NCBI GenBank assembly: GCA_027618255.1
Contig: JAQCFG010000010.1
Span: 1 to 45,427 of the forward strand
Length of the DNA stretch: 45,427 nt
DNA from: Cyanobacteriota bacterium
GTDB lineage: Bacteria; Cyanobacteriota; Vampirovibrionia; LMEP-6097
Direction of reading: 5' to 3'
Part shown: piece after piece, positions 1-9,021 of the stretch
Layout of the letters: each line of letters opens with the position of its first letter
Position numbering within the stretch: position 1 is the first letter of the stretch
Notes under the pieces: model-generated
Databases searched by the model: none
Told to the model about the DNA's origin: nothing
The model's input: only the letters and a program-made list of their open reading frames with translations
Translations under genes and position numbers: made by a program

Positions 1-93
1 CCTGGTTCAACTCGTACTCTTCAAGCAACAGAAGCGTATGAATTTGTCTATGACGGCAATGCCTGGTTCTTGATTTCAAGATATATTCTATAA
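1..93 (+). CDS. C-terminal end of an unidentified protein (partial)
   Basis: The first 90 bases read open in frame 1 and stop at TAA (91-93). The visible end is about 30 residues and finishes EFVYDGNAWFLISRYIL. The pattern EFVYDGxxW is common at the C-terminus of phage-tail or surface beta-structured proteins, but that is only an impression. An intrinsic terminator follows 23 bp later, which supports a real gene end. The rest of the gene lies outside the window, so no function is assigned. Confidence 0.6.
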   Translation, partial: PGSTRTLQATEAYEFVYDGNAWFLISRYIL

Positions 94-115
94 GGATTAA
101 TTTCTTTGTTTTAAA

Positions 116-145
116 AGCCCTCTTATGCCAAGAGGGCTTTTTTTT
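116..145 (+). terminator. Rho-independent terminator of the partial gene
   Basis: Perfect 9-bp stem (agccctctt / aagagggct) with a 5-base loop, followed by a run of eight T. It lies between the end of the partial gene and the start at 162, so it separates the two transcripts. Confidence 0.9.
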
Positions 146-161
146 GTGTTAGGATGAAAAT

Positions 162-734
162 ATGAAATTATTTAATCTAGTTTTGATTATTGTATTAGCC
201 TTTAGTGCTGCGCCTCCTGTATCTGCTCGCAAGCACAAAAAACACAAAGAAAATAAAGAACACAAAAAGCAAATAGTTGAAAAAGCTGCTGCCGTGATCA
301 TTCAACCAAGGCTTGAACCTCTCAAAGATGCCAAGGTCTTATCGAAGTTTGAAAATGCTCAACAGATCAAGGCTGAAGTTGACAACATTGATAAATTAGA
401 TGAAACAGCTTTGAAAAAACAACTCCATGAAGTTCACGTAAAACGAGAGAAGCAAAGTCAGGCATTAAATCATCTTAGACAAAATGAACTTGCTAACATA
501 CACAATCGTAGAATAATACTTCAAGAAGCCAAGACTGCTTTAGAAGAACAAGGGCTAGAACCCACTTCAGCAAAGGGGCTGATGAATAAAGTCAAGTACA
601 TGGTTAAAGATACCCAAATGAAACAAGTCATAAGTGATGAAGCTGCAGTTGAAGCAAGAGTCAAAAAATTAACCGATCAAGTTGCTGTCAATCAGATGTT
701 TGAGAATTACTTGACGAAGAAAGTTGGACAATAA
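162..734 (+). CDS. Hypothetical Lys-rich secreted protein
   Basis: 190 residues, family not recognised. Residues 1-22 form a clear signal peptide: MK, a hydrophobic core, then a PVSA-R cleavage-like end. A very basic segment of repeated KHKK/KEHKK follows, and then mostly charged helical, probably coiled-coil sequence rich in K, E, Q and A up to the C-terminus. An AGGATG sequence lies 7-11 nt before the ATG. It sits alone between the terminator at 116-145 and a convergent gene ending at 740. The signal peptide indicates export to the envelope or periplasm; nothing catalytic is visible. Confidence 0.75.
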   Translation: MKLFNLVLIIVLAFSAAPPVSARKHKKHKENKEHKKQIVEKAAAVIIQPRLEPLKDAKVLSKFENAQQIKAEVDNIDKLDETALKKQLHEVHVKREKQSQALNHLRQNELANIHNRRIILQEAKTALEEQGLEPTSAKGLMNKVKYMVKDTQMKQVISDEAAVEARVKKLTDQVAVNQMFENYLTKKVGQ

Positions 735-739
735 TTAGA

Positions 740-1222
740 CTATATACTTGTTAAAAGTCTTGCTCGGCTAGCTAATGATTTTGCAAGCTGACTTGAATTA
801 TCACTCATCTGCTGATGGACTCTAGTTGTTTTAGCAAAGTATGTTGTTGCAAGATCTCTAATCACTGGATCATCAAGTTGTGTTCCTGCTAATTTTTTTG
901 CCTCTTTAGAGTCCCTTTCTGGTTTTAATGCAATGTAAATTTCTGTTTTAGCTACATCGCTTAGTGCCTTTAATTCTGCGTCTTTACCATTGATTTTAAT
1001 ATTCTCTAACTGAGCTTCAGGGTATTTCTTGCCTTTGATACTATTACTTGTGAAAAATATTTCAAGAATATTTAATTTACCTGATTCTTGATAATTTATT
1101 CGTAACTTACGAGGTCCTTGATTGTGCACCTCCACAATAGAGCTAATTGTCACTGGATTTTGATGGGAGTCAATCTCGTGTTGAAATAGTGGATGGAATC
1201 TAAATTGATTAATTCTATTCAT
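740..1222 (-). CDS. Hypothetical protein (160 aa)
   Basis: Not recognised. A soluble protein with no signal peptide or membrane segment. The first 75 residues look beta-rich (VTISSIVEVHNQGPRKLRI and following). The second half looks helical and ends in a Ser/Ala/Arg-rich tail. It is convergent with the secreted Lys-rich gene (5 bp between stops) and divergent from the gene at 1365. Codon use looks like its neighbours. The coding call rests on length and tight packing. Confidence 0.65.
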   Translation of the reverse strand: MNRINQFRFHPLFQHEIDSHQNPVTISSIVEVHNQGPRKLRINYQESGKLNILEIFFTSNSIKGKKYPEAQLENIKINGKDAELKALSDVAKTEIYIALKPERDSKEAKKLAGTQLDDPVIRDLATTYFAKTTRVHQQMSDNSSQLAKSLASRARLLTSI

Positions 1223-1364
1223 ATTTACAATAATAGCAGGTATTTACGCATTGGTCAAGTATTATGAAACTTTTTCAAGTAACTGACTAGTATATCCTTC
1301 TCTATTTTGACTATTGTCTTGCTAATGTCTTTATATTGCCTTAAGATTAGAGTAGCTCAAATTA

Positions 1365-1964
1365 ATGCCAAGAACAACAATAGATCATCTCAAGCATATA
1401 CGCTCTTCTGCTGGAAGATCAAAAGTGGCTAGTGGCTTAAGAACTAAAAGCCCTATTAATAGATTAATACGTGTTAATCGCGAGAATCAACGACTATTTC
1501 ATATTAGGAATAACAATACAGCTAGTGGTAGAGTTTGTAATTTATTGCCTGATACTGAAGCTACTCAAGCTAAAACTCGCTCTGATAAAACGTTACCAGA
1601 GTTGAACTCTAGCACTCTTTGTCTACTGAGGTGGCAAATTAGAAATAGAATTGAAGAGGAGTCTTTGGCGCAAAATAAAGATTCTCTGCTTGATCAGCGA
1701 GATGATCTTGAGTCAACGAGAACAGCTGATTTAATTATTGGTTCTGGTGAGACTGAGTTACTTATTAAATTACAGACAATAGTTGGTAAAACAATCCTCA
1801 TTTCTCAAACTAGTGATTTTTATGATGATGTTTCTATAGGAAAAGTCAATCTTGATTTCTCTGATGATAAAAATATCGTATTATTTGATGGTTCTAATGG
1901 TGAGTGGGGTACTTTTGCTGCCGAGCCAGATGCTGATATTAAAATATGGATTATAAACCCCTAA
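1365..1964 (+). CDS. Hypothetical protein (199 aa)
   Basis: Not recognised. The N-terminal 50 residues are basic and probably disordered (many R, K, S). The C-terminal 80 residues look like a small beta-rich domain containing a LLIKLQTIVGKTILIS segment and an acidic DDV..DFSDDKN stretch. Its last 14 bases overlap the end of the convergent ETF-QO gene. It may be lineage-specific: a disordered basic head followed by a small domain recurs in other unknown genes of this window. Confidence 0.55.
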   Translation: MPRTTIDHLKHIRSSAGRSKVASGLRTKSPINRLIRVNRENQRLFHIRNNNTASGRVCNLLPDTEATQAKTRSDKTLPELNSSTLCLLRWQIRNRIEEESLAQNKDSLLDQRDDLESTRTADLIIGSGETELLIKLQTIVGKTILISQTSDFYDDVSIGKVNLDFSDDKNIVLFDGSNGEWGTFAAEPDADIKIWIINP

Positions 1965-3777
1965 AATCAGGACCAGCACCGGCATAAGCAGGGTTAACTC
2001 TTAGGTTTTGTTCAGGACAAATCAATTCACAAGTGCGGCATTGTACACAGTTTTCTAGTGACATACCGTGGACTTTGATTCCTTCTCCACTTATATCAAG
2101 TCTGTGAACTTCAGCAGTACAGTCAGAGACGCAAGGTACGTCGAGTTTGACGGCATCATATTTATTGATGCACTTCAAGCAAGTGTCAGCACTAAATTCA
2201 TCAATATGTTCTGGATGTTCAATGTATTTAGTTTGAGCATAGAAAACAGCATCTTCACGCGAGTAGATGGTAGTTTTGTCGAATTCCTGTCTACCCTGAT
2301 TACGTTTAATTAGTTCTTTAGAGAAGTTCGGGTTGATTGCTTTGTAGCCAGCTTTGTAAACAATCTCTTCTTTCACATCATCAGGTGCATTCATTTTGAC
2401 TCCAGCATCAATGGTCTGTGCCAAAGCTTTAATTGGACTAGAAAGTCCAACTATAAGTGCTCCAACAAGAGGTCCAAGCAAGCCACCAATCAAGGGTACG
2501 TTAGTTAGTTCAATTCCTTTAAGGAACTTAGGTAAGAATTCACTTAGAAGTTCAGGGTTATCCAAAAATGCTTTACGGAAATACTTGTTAGCTTTGAACT
2601 TGTCCATGAACGGGGAGTGCATCAAATCTTCTTGATATGTCGATAAACTATTAGCAGAAAAATCTCTTGTCTGTAGTGCATTGAAAGCCGTTTGAGCAGC
2701 TAGATAGCCTGACTCAAGTGCTTTGTCAACACCCGCTAATGATTTCATGTCAAGTAAGCCAAGCGCGTCACCAAGTAATAATGAGCCATTAGTTTGAAAC
2801 TGTTTTGGAAGACTAGCAAGACCACCTTCTGGTAAAACTGCCGCTCCATAATTAAGTAGTTCAGCTCCTTTGAGAAGTTTTTGTAACCAAGGATGTTTTT
2901 TGTATTCTTGTAATTGTTTTTGTGGATGAATATTGGGGTTCTTGGAATCAAGTGAAATCACCAATCCAATAGTCAGACGTTTGTGATCTAAGCCATAAAC
3001 AAATCCACCACCAAGAGTACCATCTAGTGTTGGGTAACCAAGACTATGATAAACCTTGCCCTTCATGCATGGAGTCTCCTCGGCTAGTTTCCAGGTCTCC
3101 TTAACGCCAACTGACCAAAGCTGTGGGTTGCCTTCTAAATTAAAATGCTTAATGATATCTTTTGACAAAAATCCTTTGTCACCAAATGCAATAATAGAGG
3201 CGTATACATTGTCTTCGACTGGATCACCAGTCTTGCCAACACGCACTCCAATGACCTTGTCATCCTCAATGATTGCTTCGTGAGCTGCAAAGCCAGGGAA
3301 CATATCAACTGTAATATTTGGTATTTCATTTGCTTTAGTGACAAGAGTTTGAGCCATCCATTCAACAACGGCTGAAAGTGTCAGCACGTAGTAACCGTCT
3401 TTGACAAAATCAGGCAAAGCAGCACGAGTAATAACTGAAGGAACATCCCACTTGGCGTTTTCGCTCAAAATAGAAAAATGACTTTCTTTACAAATGGACT
3501 CTATTGGCATGCCATCAGCGACATGATTAGGATAGACCTTATCAAAAATAGTTTTGTTAACTACAGCACCTGAAACTATATGAGCACCAAATTCTTCTGC
3601 TTTTTCAAGAATAGCCACCGAGATATGCATCTCTGGTTTAGTTCTCGCCAAGTCACAAAGCCTGTGAGCCATTGTTAGGTTGGAAGGGCTGCCACCAACT
3701 AGTACAAGATCATATGTGATTGGTTCTTGTTTTTTATTAGTGTTTTGTTCTATTTTGTCTTGTGTTTTAGTTGCCAT
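1951..3777 (-). CDS. ETF-quinone oxidoreductase (FixC-FixX fusion-like)
   Basis: 608 residues, the usual length for ETF:quinone oxidoreductase, which passes electrons from reduced ETF through FAD and a 4Fe-4S cluster to membrane quinone. An N-terminal Rossmann-like FAD domain begins at residue 22, an LLLGDALGLLDMKSLAG-type segment lies mid-protein, and a ferredoxin-like domain is at the C-terminus (CVQCRTCELICP, residues 577-588, ending GPDFRGL). Oddities: the dinucleotide motif GxGxxG reads GGSPSN (28-33). There are eight Cys at the C-terminus (533, 536, 549, 553, 577, 580, 583, 587), more than one cluster needs. It lies 6 bp after etfA in the operon. It could equally be called a FixCX fusion. 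Confidence 0.9.
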   Translation of the reverse strand: MATKTQDKIEQNTNKKQEPITYDLVLVGGSPSNLTMAHRLCDLARTKPEMHISVAILEKAEEFGAHIVSGAVVNKTIFDKVYPNHVADGMPIESICKESHFSILSENAKWDVPSVITRAALPDFVKDGYYVLTLSAVVEWMAQTLVTKANEIPNITVDMFPGFAAHEAIIEDDKVIGVRVGKTGDPVEDNVYASIIAFGDKGFLSKDIIKHFNLEGNPQLWSVGVKETWKLAEETPCMKGKVYHSLGYPTLDGTLGGGFVYGLDHKRLTIGLVISLDSKNPNIHPQKQLQEYKKHPWLQKLLKGAELLNYGAAVLPEGGLASLPKQFQTNGSLLLGDALGLLDMKSLAGVDKALESGYLAAQTAFNALQTRDFSANSLSTYQEDLMHSPFMDKFKANKYFRKAFLDNPELLSEFLPKFLKGIELTNVPLIGGLLGPLVGALIVGLSSPIKALAQTIDAGVKMNAPDDVKEEIVYKAGYKAINPNFSKELIKRNQGRQEFDKTTIYSREDAVFYAQTKYIEHPEHIDEFSADTCLKCINKYDAVKLDVPCVSDCTAEVHRLDISGEGIKVHGMSLENCVQCRTCELICPEQNLRVNPAYAGAGPDFRGL

Positions 3778-3783
3778 CTTGTT

Positions 3784-4851
3784 TTACGCCAATGCGGGCT
3801 CCTTTTTACTAGCTTTGATTTGTGAAATCATTTCAGGAATTACGTGATATAGATCACCAACTATGCCGTGGTGAGCAAATGAAAAAATTGCTGCATCTGG
3901 ATCTTTATTGATTGCAATAATCAAGTCTGATTTTTGCATTCCAACTCTGTGTTGCAATGCTCCAGAAATCCCGCAAGCAATATATATCTTTGGTCTTACT
4001 GTTTTGCCAGTTTGACCTACTTGATATGGATAAGTGATCCAGCCCAAGTCAACAGCTTTGCGTGAAGCTGCTACAACTGAGTTTTCAAAACAATCAGCAA
4101 GTTCTTGAAGTAATTTAAATCCTTCAATTGAACCAAGTCCAAAGCCACCAGCAATAATTACATCAGCTTCAGTTATATCAATCTTGCTACCTGCTTCTCT
4201 TAGGATTTTACTGATTCTTACTCTATTGTCGGAGTCTAGTATCTTAATTTCTACGTTTTTGATTTTGGTAACTTCTGATCTGGGCTTTGAAACCATCTCA
4301 GGAAGCGGAAATACGCCTGGTCTTATCGTTGCCATTTGTGGATCTTTCCATGGTCCCAAGATGCGCGCCTTGAGTGATTCACCAAAACTTGGTCTGTTTG
4401 CATAAAGACATTCTGGGAAATAGCCGATTTTGGATTTATCCACTCCGGCTTTGTGTTCGTAAGGTCCAATATCTAATTCGATAGTATCAGCCGTTAATCC
4501 AGTTTCAAAGTAGGCTGCGATGCGCGGAGCAAGGTCTCTACCAGAGGTAGTTGAACCCATGAGCATAGTATGCGGTGGTGTGCTCCAAGTGTTGATCTCA
4601 TCAATAATCACACGTCTATAAGGAAGTGTTTTGTATTCAGCAAGTTCAGGATGATCTGCTACGTAGACTTTGTCAGCACCTGCTGCAATTACTCTGTCTA
4701 CTTGGCTGTCAATATTGTGACCAAGAATAAAACAACTAAGAGGTGCATCTAGCTTCTTTGCTAATTTTTTTCCTTCTCCAAGTAATTCAAGAGTTACGTT
4801 GGCAATAATGCCATCTACTTGTTCCGCTATAACCAATACTTCCTTAGCCAT
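3784..4851 (-). CDS. etfA: Electron transfer flavoprotein alpha subunit
   Basis: 355 residues, EtfA/FixB family. It forms a heterodimer with EtfB, binds FAD and passes electrons to the ETF-QO encoded next. The C-terminal FAD domain is clear: GGFGLGS near residue 237, then YQVGQTGKTVRPKIYI, CGISGALQHRVGM, INKDPDAAIF and HGIVGDLY. The usual Arg of the GGRG motif is Phe here. The start MAKEVLVIAEQ has an AGAATTTTA leader that is duplicated 133 bp upstream. The gene overlaps the stop codon of a 46-codon ORF, so its translation may be coupled to it. Confidence 0.95.
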   Translation of the reverse strand: MAKEVLVIAEQVDGIIANVTLELLGEGKKLAKKLDAPLSCFILGHNIDSQVDRVIAAGADKVYVADHPELAEYKTLPYRRVIIDEINTWSTPPHTMLMGSTTSGRDLAPRIAAYFETGLTADTIELDIGPYEHKAGVDKSKIGYFPECLYANRPSFGESLKARILGPWKDPQMATIRPGVFPLPEMVSKPRSEVTKIKNVEIKILDSDNRVRISKILREAGSKIDITEADVIIAGGFGLGSIEGFKLLQELADCFENSVVAASRKAVDLGWITYPYQVGQTGKTVRPKIYIACGISGALQHRVGMQKSDLIIAINKDPDAAIFSFAHHGIVGDLYHVIPEMISQIKASKKEPALA

Positions 4852-4998
4852 TAAAATTCTCCAGTATGCTTTCGCTACTTCCTTTGTTATGCGCCCGGCT
4901 AGACATAGCCTCTATTCTGTTTAATTCAACAGTTTCCAGTTTGTTGTTACGGCTATGTTGACGAGCTCGTACTTCTTTAGCCATTAAAATTCTCCAGT
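4837..4998 (-). repeat. 29-bp direct repeat of the etfA initiation region
   Basis: Positions 4837-4865 and 4970-4998 match at 28 of 29 bases. Both contain the presumed ribosome-binding stretch and MAKEV codons of etfA. Inside the 104 bp between the copies is an 8-bp inverted repeat (acatagcc at 4903-4910, ggctatgt at 4951-4958). This could be a tandem duplication or an inserted palindromic element with a long flanking duplication. Confidence 0.85.
4844..4984 (-). CDS. Possible 46-aa leader ORF between etfB and etfA
   Basis: A 46-codon frame starts with ATG at 4984 and ends with TAA at 4846-4844, overlapping the first 8 bases of etfA. Its first five residues, MAKEV, are the same as those of EtfA because a 29-bp initiation region is duplicated. 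The rest is basic, polar and unlike any family I know. It could be a translated coupling peptide or merely the by-product of a duplication or insertion. No homology can be claimed. Confidence 0.35.
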   Translation of the reverse strand: MAKEVRARQHSRNNKLETVELNRIEAMSSRAHNKGSSESILENFNG

Positions 4999-5006
4999 GC
5001 AAAGCC

Positions 5007-5864
5007 TTAAGCCTTTGCATATTCCTTTATAGTTTGTTGGTTTGTGTTAATTACTTCACTAACTAATTGGTCTGCGCTTTTACCTTGGTGCATTTTACAA
5101 CTGCCACCTACCGTTCCTATTTTCCAAGTTGCTGAAACAATAGTTGGTGAGCCAGGTAGACCACATCTTGCGTCTTCAGCTTTGCAGTCAGCCAGGTCAA
5201 TTATTTCAACGAATTGTTTTTGCATTGCTTCATTACGTTTGACTTCTTGAACGAACTTAGCCCCGCGAAATGTCTTGTGCTCTAGACGATTGTAACTATT
5301 TGCAATTGTAATTAAAGCTGGCAAGTCAGCCTCGACTTCCATCGCCCCTCCTTCGATCACCTTGCGTGCATGAACCAAATTGTTTCTAATTTCAAAACCC
5401 TCACAGTATGTGATTTGGGTAAGGTCCATACGTTCACAAATCTCAGGTCCCACTTGTGCTGTATCTCCGTCGGTTGTCTGCAATCCGCAGAATACTAAAT
5501 CAGCCGGTCCGTCTTTTTCTTGAAGGTAGGCGAGAGTTTGCGATAAAGCATAAGCAGTTGCCAAAGTATCAGAAGCTGCTAGTTTACGATCTGAAAGTAT
5601 GCATGATTTGTCGATACCGTGCTCTAGAGCTTGATATAGAATTGCGATTGCTGGTGGAGGACCCATTGTCACAGCTGTGATCTTAGAATTGGGGCCGCCC
5701 ATTGCTTTAGCGTCAATTGCAGCTTGCATTGCATATGCATCAAAGGGATTGAGCATCTTGCCAGCTTTGGCTCTATCAATAGTACCGTCTGCGTTAACTC
5801 CAGCTTTCGATTTGGTGTCAGGCACTTGCTTGATTAGTACGTATATATTTAAATCTTTATTCAT
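5007..5864 (-). CDS. etfB: Electron transfer flavoprotein beta subunit
   Basis: 285 residues, EtfB/FixA family and partner of the EtfA encoded downstream. Signature features are YVLIKQVPDT near the N-terminus, LNPFDAYAMQAAIDAK, the nucleotide-binding loop TDGDTAQVGPEICERMD, and GLPGSPTIVSA toward the C-terminus. The length is close to FixA. It begins 4 bp after the frr stop, so it is co-transcribed with frr. With EtfA and the fused quinone oxidoreductase it would form a FixABCX-like electron pathway. Whether it bifurcates cannot be read from this sequence alone. Confidence 0.95.
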   Translation of the reverse strand: MNKDLNIYVLIKQVPDTKSKAGVNADGTIDRAKAGKMLNPFDAYAMQAAIDAKAMGGPNSKITAVTMGPPPAIAILYQALEHGIDKSCILSDRKLAASDTLATAYALSQTLAYLQEKDGPADLVFCGLQTTDGDTAQVGPEICERMDLTQITYCEGFEIRNNLVHARKVIEGGAMEVEADLPALITIANSYNRLEHKTFRGAKFVQEVKRNEAMQKQFVEIIDLADCKAEDARCGLPGSPTIVSATWKIGTVGGSCKMHQGKSADQLVSEVINTNQQTIKEYAKA

Positions 5865-5868
5865 GGTT

Positions 5869-6414
5869 TTAAACTGTTAGTATCTCTTGTTCTTTTTTCT
5901 TGCTCATTTCTTCAATTTGTTTGATGAAATCGTCAGTAAGCTTTTGTACTTCTTCTTGCTGACGTTTTTTGTCATCTTCAGAACCTTCGTCTGATTTTTT
6001 AATTCCATCCATTGCGTCTCGTCTAGCGTTACGAATTGATACTTTGGCTTTTTCAGCTTCTTGTCCAACTGTTTTAGCTAATTCTTTTCTGCGTTCTCCT
6101 GTAAGTTCAGGAATGCTAATCATAATACGGTTGCCATCATTGTTTGGATTTAAACCAAGATCACTTTCGTTAATTGCTTTTTCAATATCCTTAAGTGAAG
6201 ATTTATCAAATGGATTAATAATTATTGTTCTTCCGTCTTGAACACTAATATTTGCCATTGCCTTTATTGGGCTTGGATTACCGTAATAATCTGCTTGAAC
6301 TCTATCAAGTATTGTGGGATTGGCTCTGCCAGTTCTAATTGCTTGAAATTCTCTTTCGAGTGCTTCTATCGCCTTGTCCATTTTGCTTTGGGTATCTTCA
6401 ATCGTTAAAGTCAT
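5869..6414 (-). CDS. frr: Ribosome recycling factor
   Basis: 181 residues, close to the usual 185. RRF splits terminated ribosomes together with EF-G. Conserved features are EFQAIRTGRANP near residue 24, a DGRTIIINPFDKSSLKDIEKAI core, IMISIPELTGERRKEL, and the C-terminal long helices. It is first in the operon with etfB-etfA-ETF-QO, which is unusual since frr normally follows pyrH/tsf. An AAAGGAA site lies about 10 nt before the ATG, and a TTATAA-type -10 lies further upstream (about 6437-6444 on the plus strand). So this gene has a leader, unlike many neighbours. Confidence 0.97.
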   Translation of the reverse strand: MTLTIEDTQSKMDKAIEALEREFQAIRTGRANPTILDRVQADYYGNPSPIKAMANISVQDGRTIIINPFDKSSLKDIEKAINESDLGLNPNNDGNRIMISIPELTGERRKELAKTVGQEAEKAKVSIRNARRDAMDGIKKSDEGSEDDKKRQQEEVQKLTDDFIKQIEEMSKKKEQEILTV

Positions 6415-6576
6415 ATACTTGTTCCTTTAGTATCACTTTATAATAACTCTAAGTCGAGTTTTCGAACTTGATTTAGAAAATATTTGTTTTTTTTGAGGAT
6501 GACCGTATTATCTTATTCATTACTCATAAAATTTTGATTTTTGAATTATTTTTTATATGATAAAGTTAAGAAGCTT

Positions 6577-8679
6577 ATGGAAAACATCGTAGTTATAGCA
6601 ATAGTAGCCGCAATTTTGGCAATAATTTTTGGACTTGGATATGCATTTTGGATATATAAGTTAGACACGGGTACCGCCGCTATGAAAGAGATAGCCGCCG
6701 CCATTCAAGATGGTGCAGAGGCCTTTCTTAATCGCCAATATAAAACAGTGGCAATGGTTGGATTAGTTTTAGCTGTCCTTATTGGTTATTTCCTCGGCAC
6801 CACAATGGCGATAGGATTTTTAGTTGGTGCGATTTTAAGTGGTTTGGCTGGATTTATTGGAATGAATGTTTCAGTCAAGGCAAATATCAGAACTGCACAA
6901 GCAGCTACTATTAGTATGAAGGATGCTCTTGATGTGAGTTTTCGCGGTGGTGCTGTTACTGGTTTACTTGTTGTTGGTCTTGGTTTACTTGGTGTTGCTG
7001 GTTTTTATCAGTACCTTATGATCACTAACCCAGGCAACGTTGAAGAGAATGTAGCTTCTTTAGTTGGACTTGCATTTGGATCTAGTTTGATTTCTGTTTT
7101 TGCGAGATTGGGTGGTGGAATTTTCACTAAGGCTGCTGATGTTGGTGCTGACTTAGTTGGCAAGGTTGAAGCAGGAATTCCAGAGGATGATCCTCGCAAT
7201 CCTGCTGTAATTGCTGACAACGTTGGTGACAATGTAGGTGACTGCGCTGGAATGGCTGCTGACTTGTTTGAGACTTATGCTGTTACTGCAACGGCTGTAA
7301 TGCTTCTTGGTGTTTTAGTTTTCCCTCATCAAATCGAGGCTGGTAATTTAGCTCCAGTACTTTATCCACTAGCGATGGGAGCTGCTGCAATTGTTGCTTC
7401 TATTATTGGTAATTTCTTCGTGAAATTGGGTGAAGACGAGAATGTAATGAAAGCTCTTTACAAAGGACTGATTGTTAGCGGGACTGTTGCTGCAATTGCA
7501 TTTTATTTTATTACCAAAAACATGATGGTCGGTTTTGAGAAACCATCGTTTAATTATTTTTTATGTGCTTTAGCTGGTTTAGTTTTAACTGGACTCTTTG
7601 TTGTAATTACTGAGTACTATACATCTACTGAATATGCACCTGTACGCAGGATTGCTGCAGCTTCTGAGTCTGGACACGCGACCAATATTATTGCTGGTTT
7701 AGCTGTTTCAATGGAAGCGACTGCATTGCCGATATTAGTTATTGTTGCTGCTATTTTACTTACTTATACTTGGGCTGGAGTTTATGGTGTTGGAGTTGCT
7801 GCAATGAGTATGCTGTCAATGGCTGGAATAATTGTGGCGCTTGATTCTTATGGTCCGATTACTGACAATGCTGGTGGAATCGCTGAGATGGCAGGAATGG
7901 ACGCTAGCGTAAGAGCAATCACTGACCCGCTTGACGCTGTTGGCAATACTACTAAAGCTGTTACTAAGGGCTATGCAATTGGTTCTGCTGCACTTGCCGC
8001 AATTGTATTATTTGCTTGTTTCCAAGCTGACTTGGTTAAGGCTATTACCCAATTTAATCTAACGGATGTTACTAGTAAACTAGTAGTTCCTAGTTTTGAT
8101 ATTTCTGACCCTTATGTACTTTCTGGACTGTTTATTGGTGGAATGATTCCATTTTTATTTAGTGCACTTGCAATGATGGCAGTTGGTAAAGTAGCTGGTT
8201 CTGTAGTTACAGAAGTTAGAAGACAATTTAAAGAAATCAAAGGCATCATGCAATTTAAAGCTCGTCCTGATTATGCTAGTTGTGTTGATATTGTTACTAA
8301 GGGTGCAATTAAAGAAATGGTAGTACCTGCTCTTATTCCTGTTTTGCTTCCTATCATCATTGCCTTAATTGGTAAGTTCTTCTTAAATGAGTTTGAAGCG
8401 ATGGGCGCAGCAAGAATCATGGGTGGAATTCTAGTTGGTAGTATTGTTACTGGTTTATTCCTTGCAATCTCTATGACCTCTGGTGGCGGTGCTTGGGACA
8501 ATGCTAAGAAGTATATTGAAGATGGTAATCACGGTGGCAAAGGTTCTGATGCCCACAAAGCATCAATTACTGGTGACACTGTTGGTGATCCTTATAAAGA
8601 TACTGCTGGACCGGCTATTAACCCAATGATCAAGATTATTAATATCATTGCTTTATTGCTAGTTCCTTTCTTGCTGTAA
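6577..8679 (+). CDS. hppA: Membrane H+-translocating pyrophosphatase (K+-independent type)
   Basis: 700 residues from the ATG at 6577; an upstream TTG at 6541 would add 12 poorly hydrophobic residues. It couples PPi hydrolysis to ion pumping across the membrane, with about 16 membrane segments. Signatures are [45 protein letters not shown] and [16 protein letters not shown]. The GNTTKA loop has Lys at residue 460. In this family Lys at that site marks K+-independent H+ pumps and Ala marks K+-dependent ones (established from the Carboxydothermus A460K work). The gene is monocistronic, and a palindromic repeat begins 6 bp after the stop. Confidence 0.97.
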   Translation: MENIVVIAIVAAILAIIFGLGYAFWIYKLDTGTAAMKEIAAAIQDGAEAFLNRQYKTVAMVGLVLAVLIGYFLGTTMAIGFLVGAILSGLAGFIGMNVSVKANIRTAQAATISMKDALDVSFRGGAVTGLLVVGLGLLGVAGFYQYLMITNPGNVEENVASLVGLAFGSSLISVFARLGGGIFTKAADVGADLVGKVEAGIPEDDPRNPAVIADNVGDNVGDCAGMAADLFETYAVTATAVMLLGVLVFPHQIEAGNLAPVLYPLAMGAAAIVASIIGNFFVKLGEDENVMKALYKGLIVSGTVAAIAFYFITKNMMVGFEKPSFNYFLCALAGLVLTGLFVVITEYYTSTEYAPVRRIAAASESGHATNIIAGLAVSMEATALPILVIVAAILLTYTWAGVYGVGVAAMSMLSMAGIIVALDSYGPITDNAGGIAEMAGMDASVRAITDPLDAVGNTTKAVTKGYAIGSAALAAIVLFACFQADLVKAITQFNLTDVTSKLVVPSFDISDPYVLSGLFIGGMIPFLFSALAMMAVGKVAGSVVTEVRRQFKEIKGIMQFKARPDYASCVDIVTKGAIKEMVVPALIPVLLPIIIALIGKFFLNEFEAMGAARIMGGILVGSIVTGLFLAISMTSGGGAWDNAKKYIEDGNHGGKGSDAHKASITGDTVGDPYKDTAGPAINPMIKIINIIALLLVPFLL

Positions 8680-8684
8680 CTACT

Positions 8685-8732
8685 AGACCTCCGCACAACG
8701 AAGTTTGCTAGTGATGTCGACCTTTTTTGTAA
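8685..8732 (+). repeat. Partial palindromic TA element (type A) behind hppA
   Basis: After TA (8683-8684) comes gacctccgcacaacgaag, then tttgctagtgatgtcg and a T6 tract. This matches the left arm of the full elements at 42939 and 12657. Only about 48 bp are recognisable. The T-tract points in the direction of hppA transcription. Confidence 0.75.
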
Positions 8733-8832
8733 GTCTGAATATCAAACTCTGTATTGAGTTTAAATTATAGATTCATGATACCGATTGTGGGTCTTCAAAA
8801 ATATCCGTAATATTAATTTTGTTTGTTCTGAA

Positions 8833-8904
8833 TCTAGTGAAAACTCGAGAGCTTGCTCTGGGAGGATTGACGGAATGACGATTAAAGTTTTGCCGGTCAT
8901 TTTC
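8833..8904 (+). repeat. Dispersed repeat D, copy 1
   Basis: About 72 bp starting tctagtgaaaactcgagagc and continuing with a gggaggattgacggaatgac core. It recurs inverted at 38073-38143 with only scattered differences. It contains a small palindrome (agagc-tt-gctct). There is no reading frame worth noting. The source of this repeat is unknown. Confidence 0.8.
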
Positions 8905-8980
8905 AAGTCAAATTCATGGTTTACTATAAAACTTTATTATTTTTCAATTGCAAAAAAATAGCTGATGAGCTTAATTTGGT

Positions 8981-9021
8981 AGAGTTCTTTCGGACCCATT
9001 TATGGGTTTCGCAAGAACTCT
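8981..9021. repeat. Nested inverted repeat
   Basis: Outer arms agagttctt / aagaactct (8981-8989, 9013-9021) enclose an inner palindrome acccatttatgggt. There is no T-tract on either strand, so it is not a typical terminator. Possibly a degenerate palindromic element. Confidence 0.6.
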
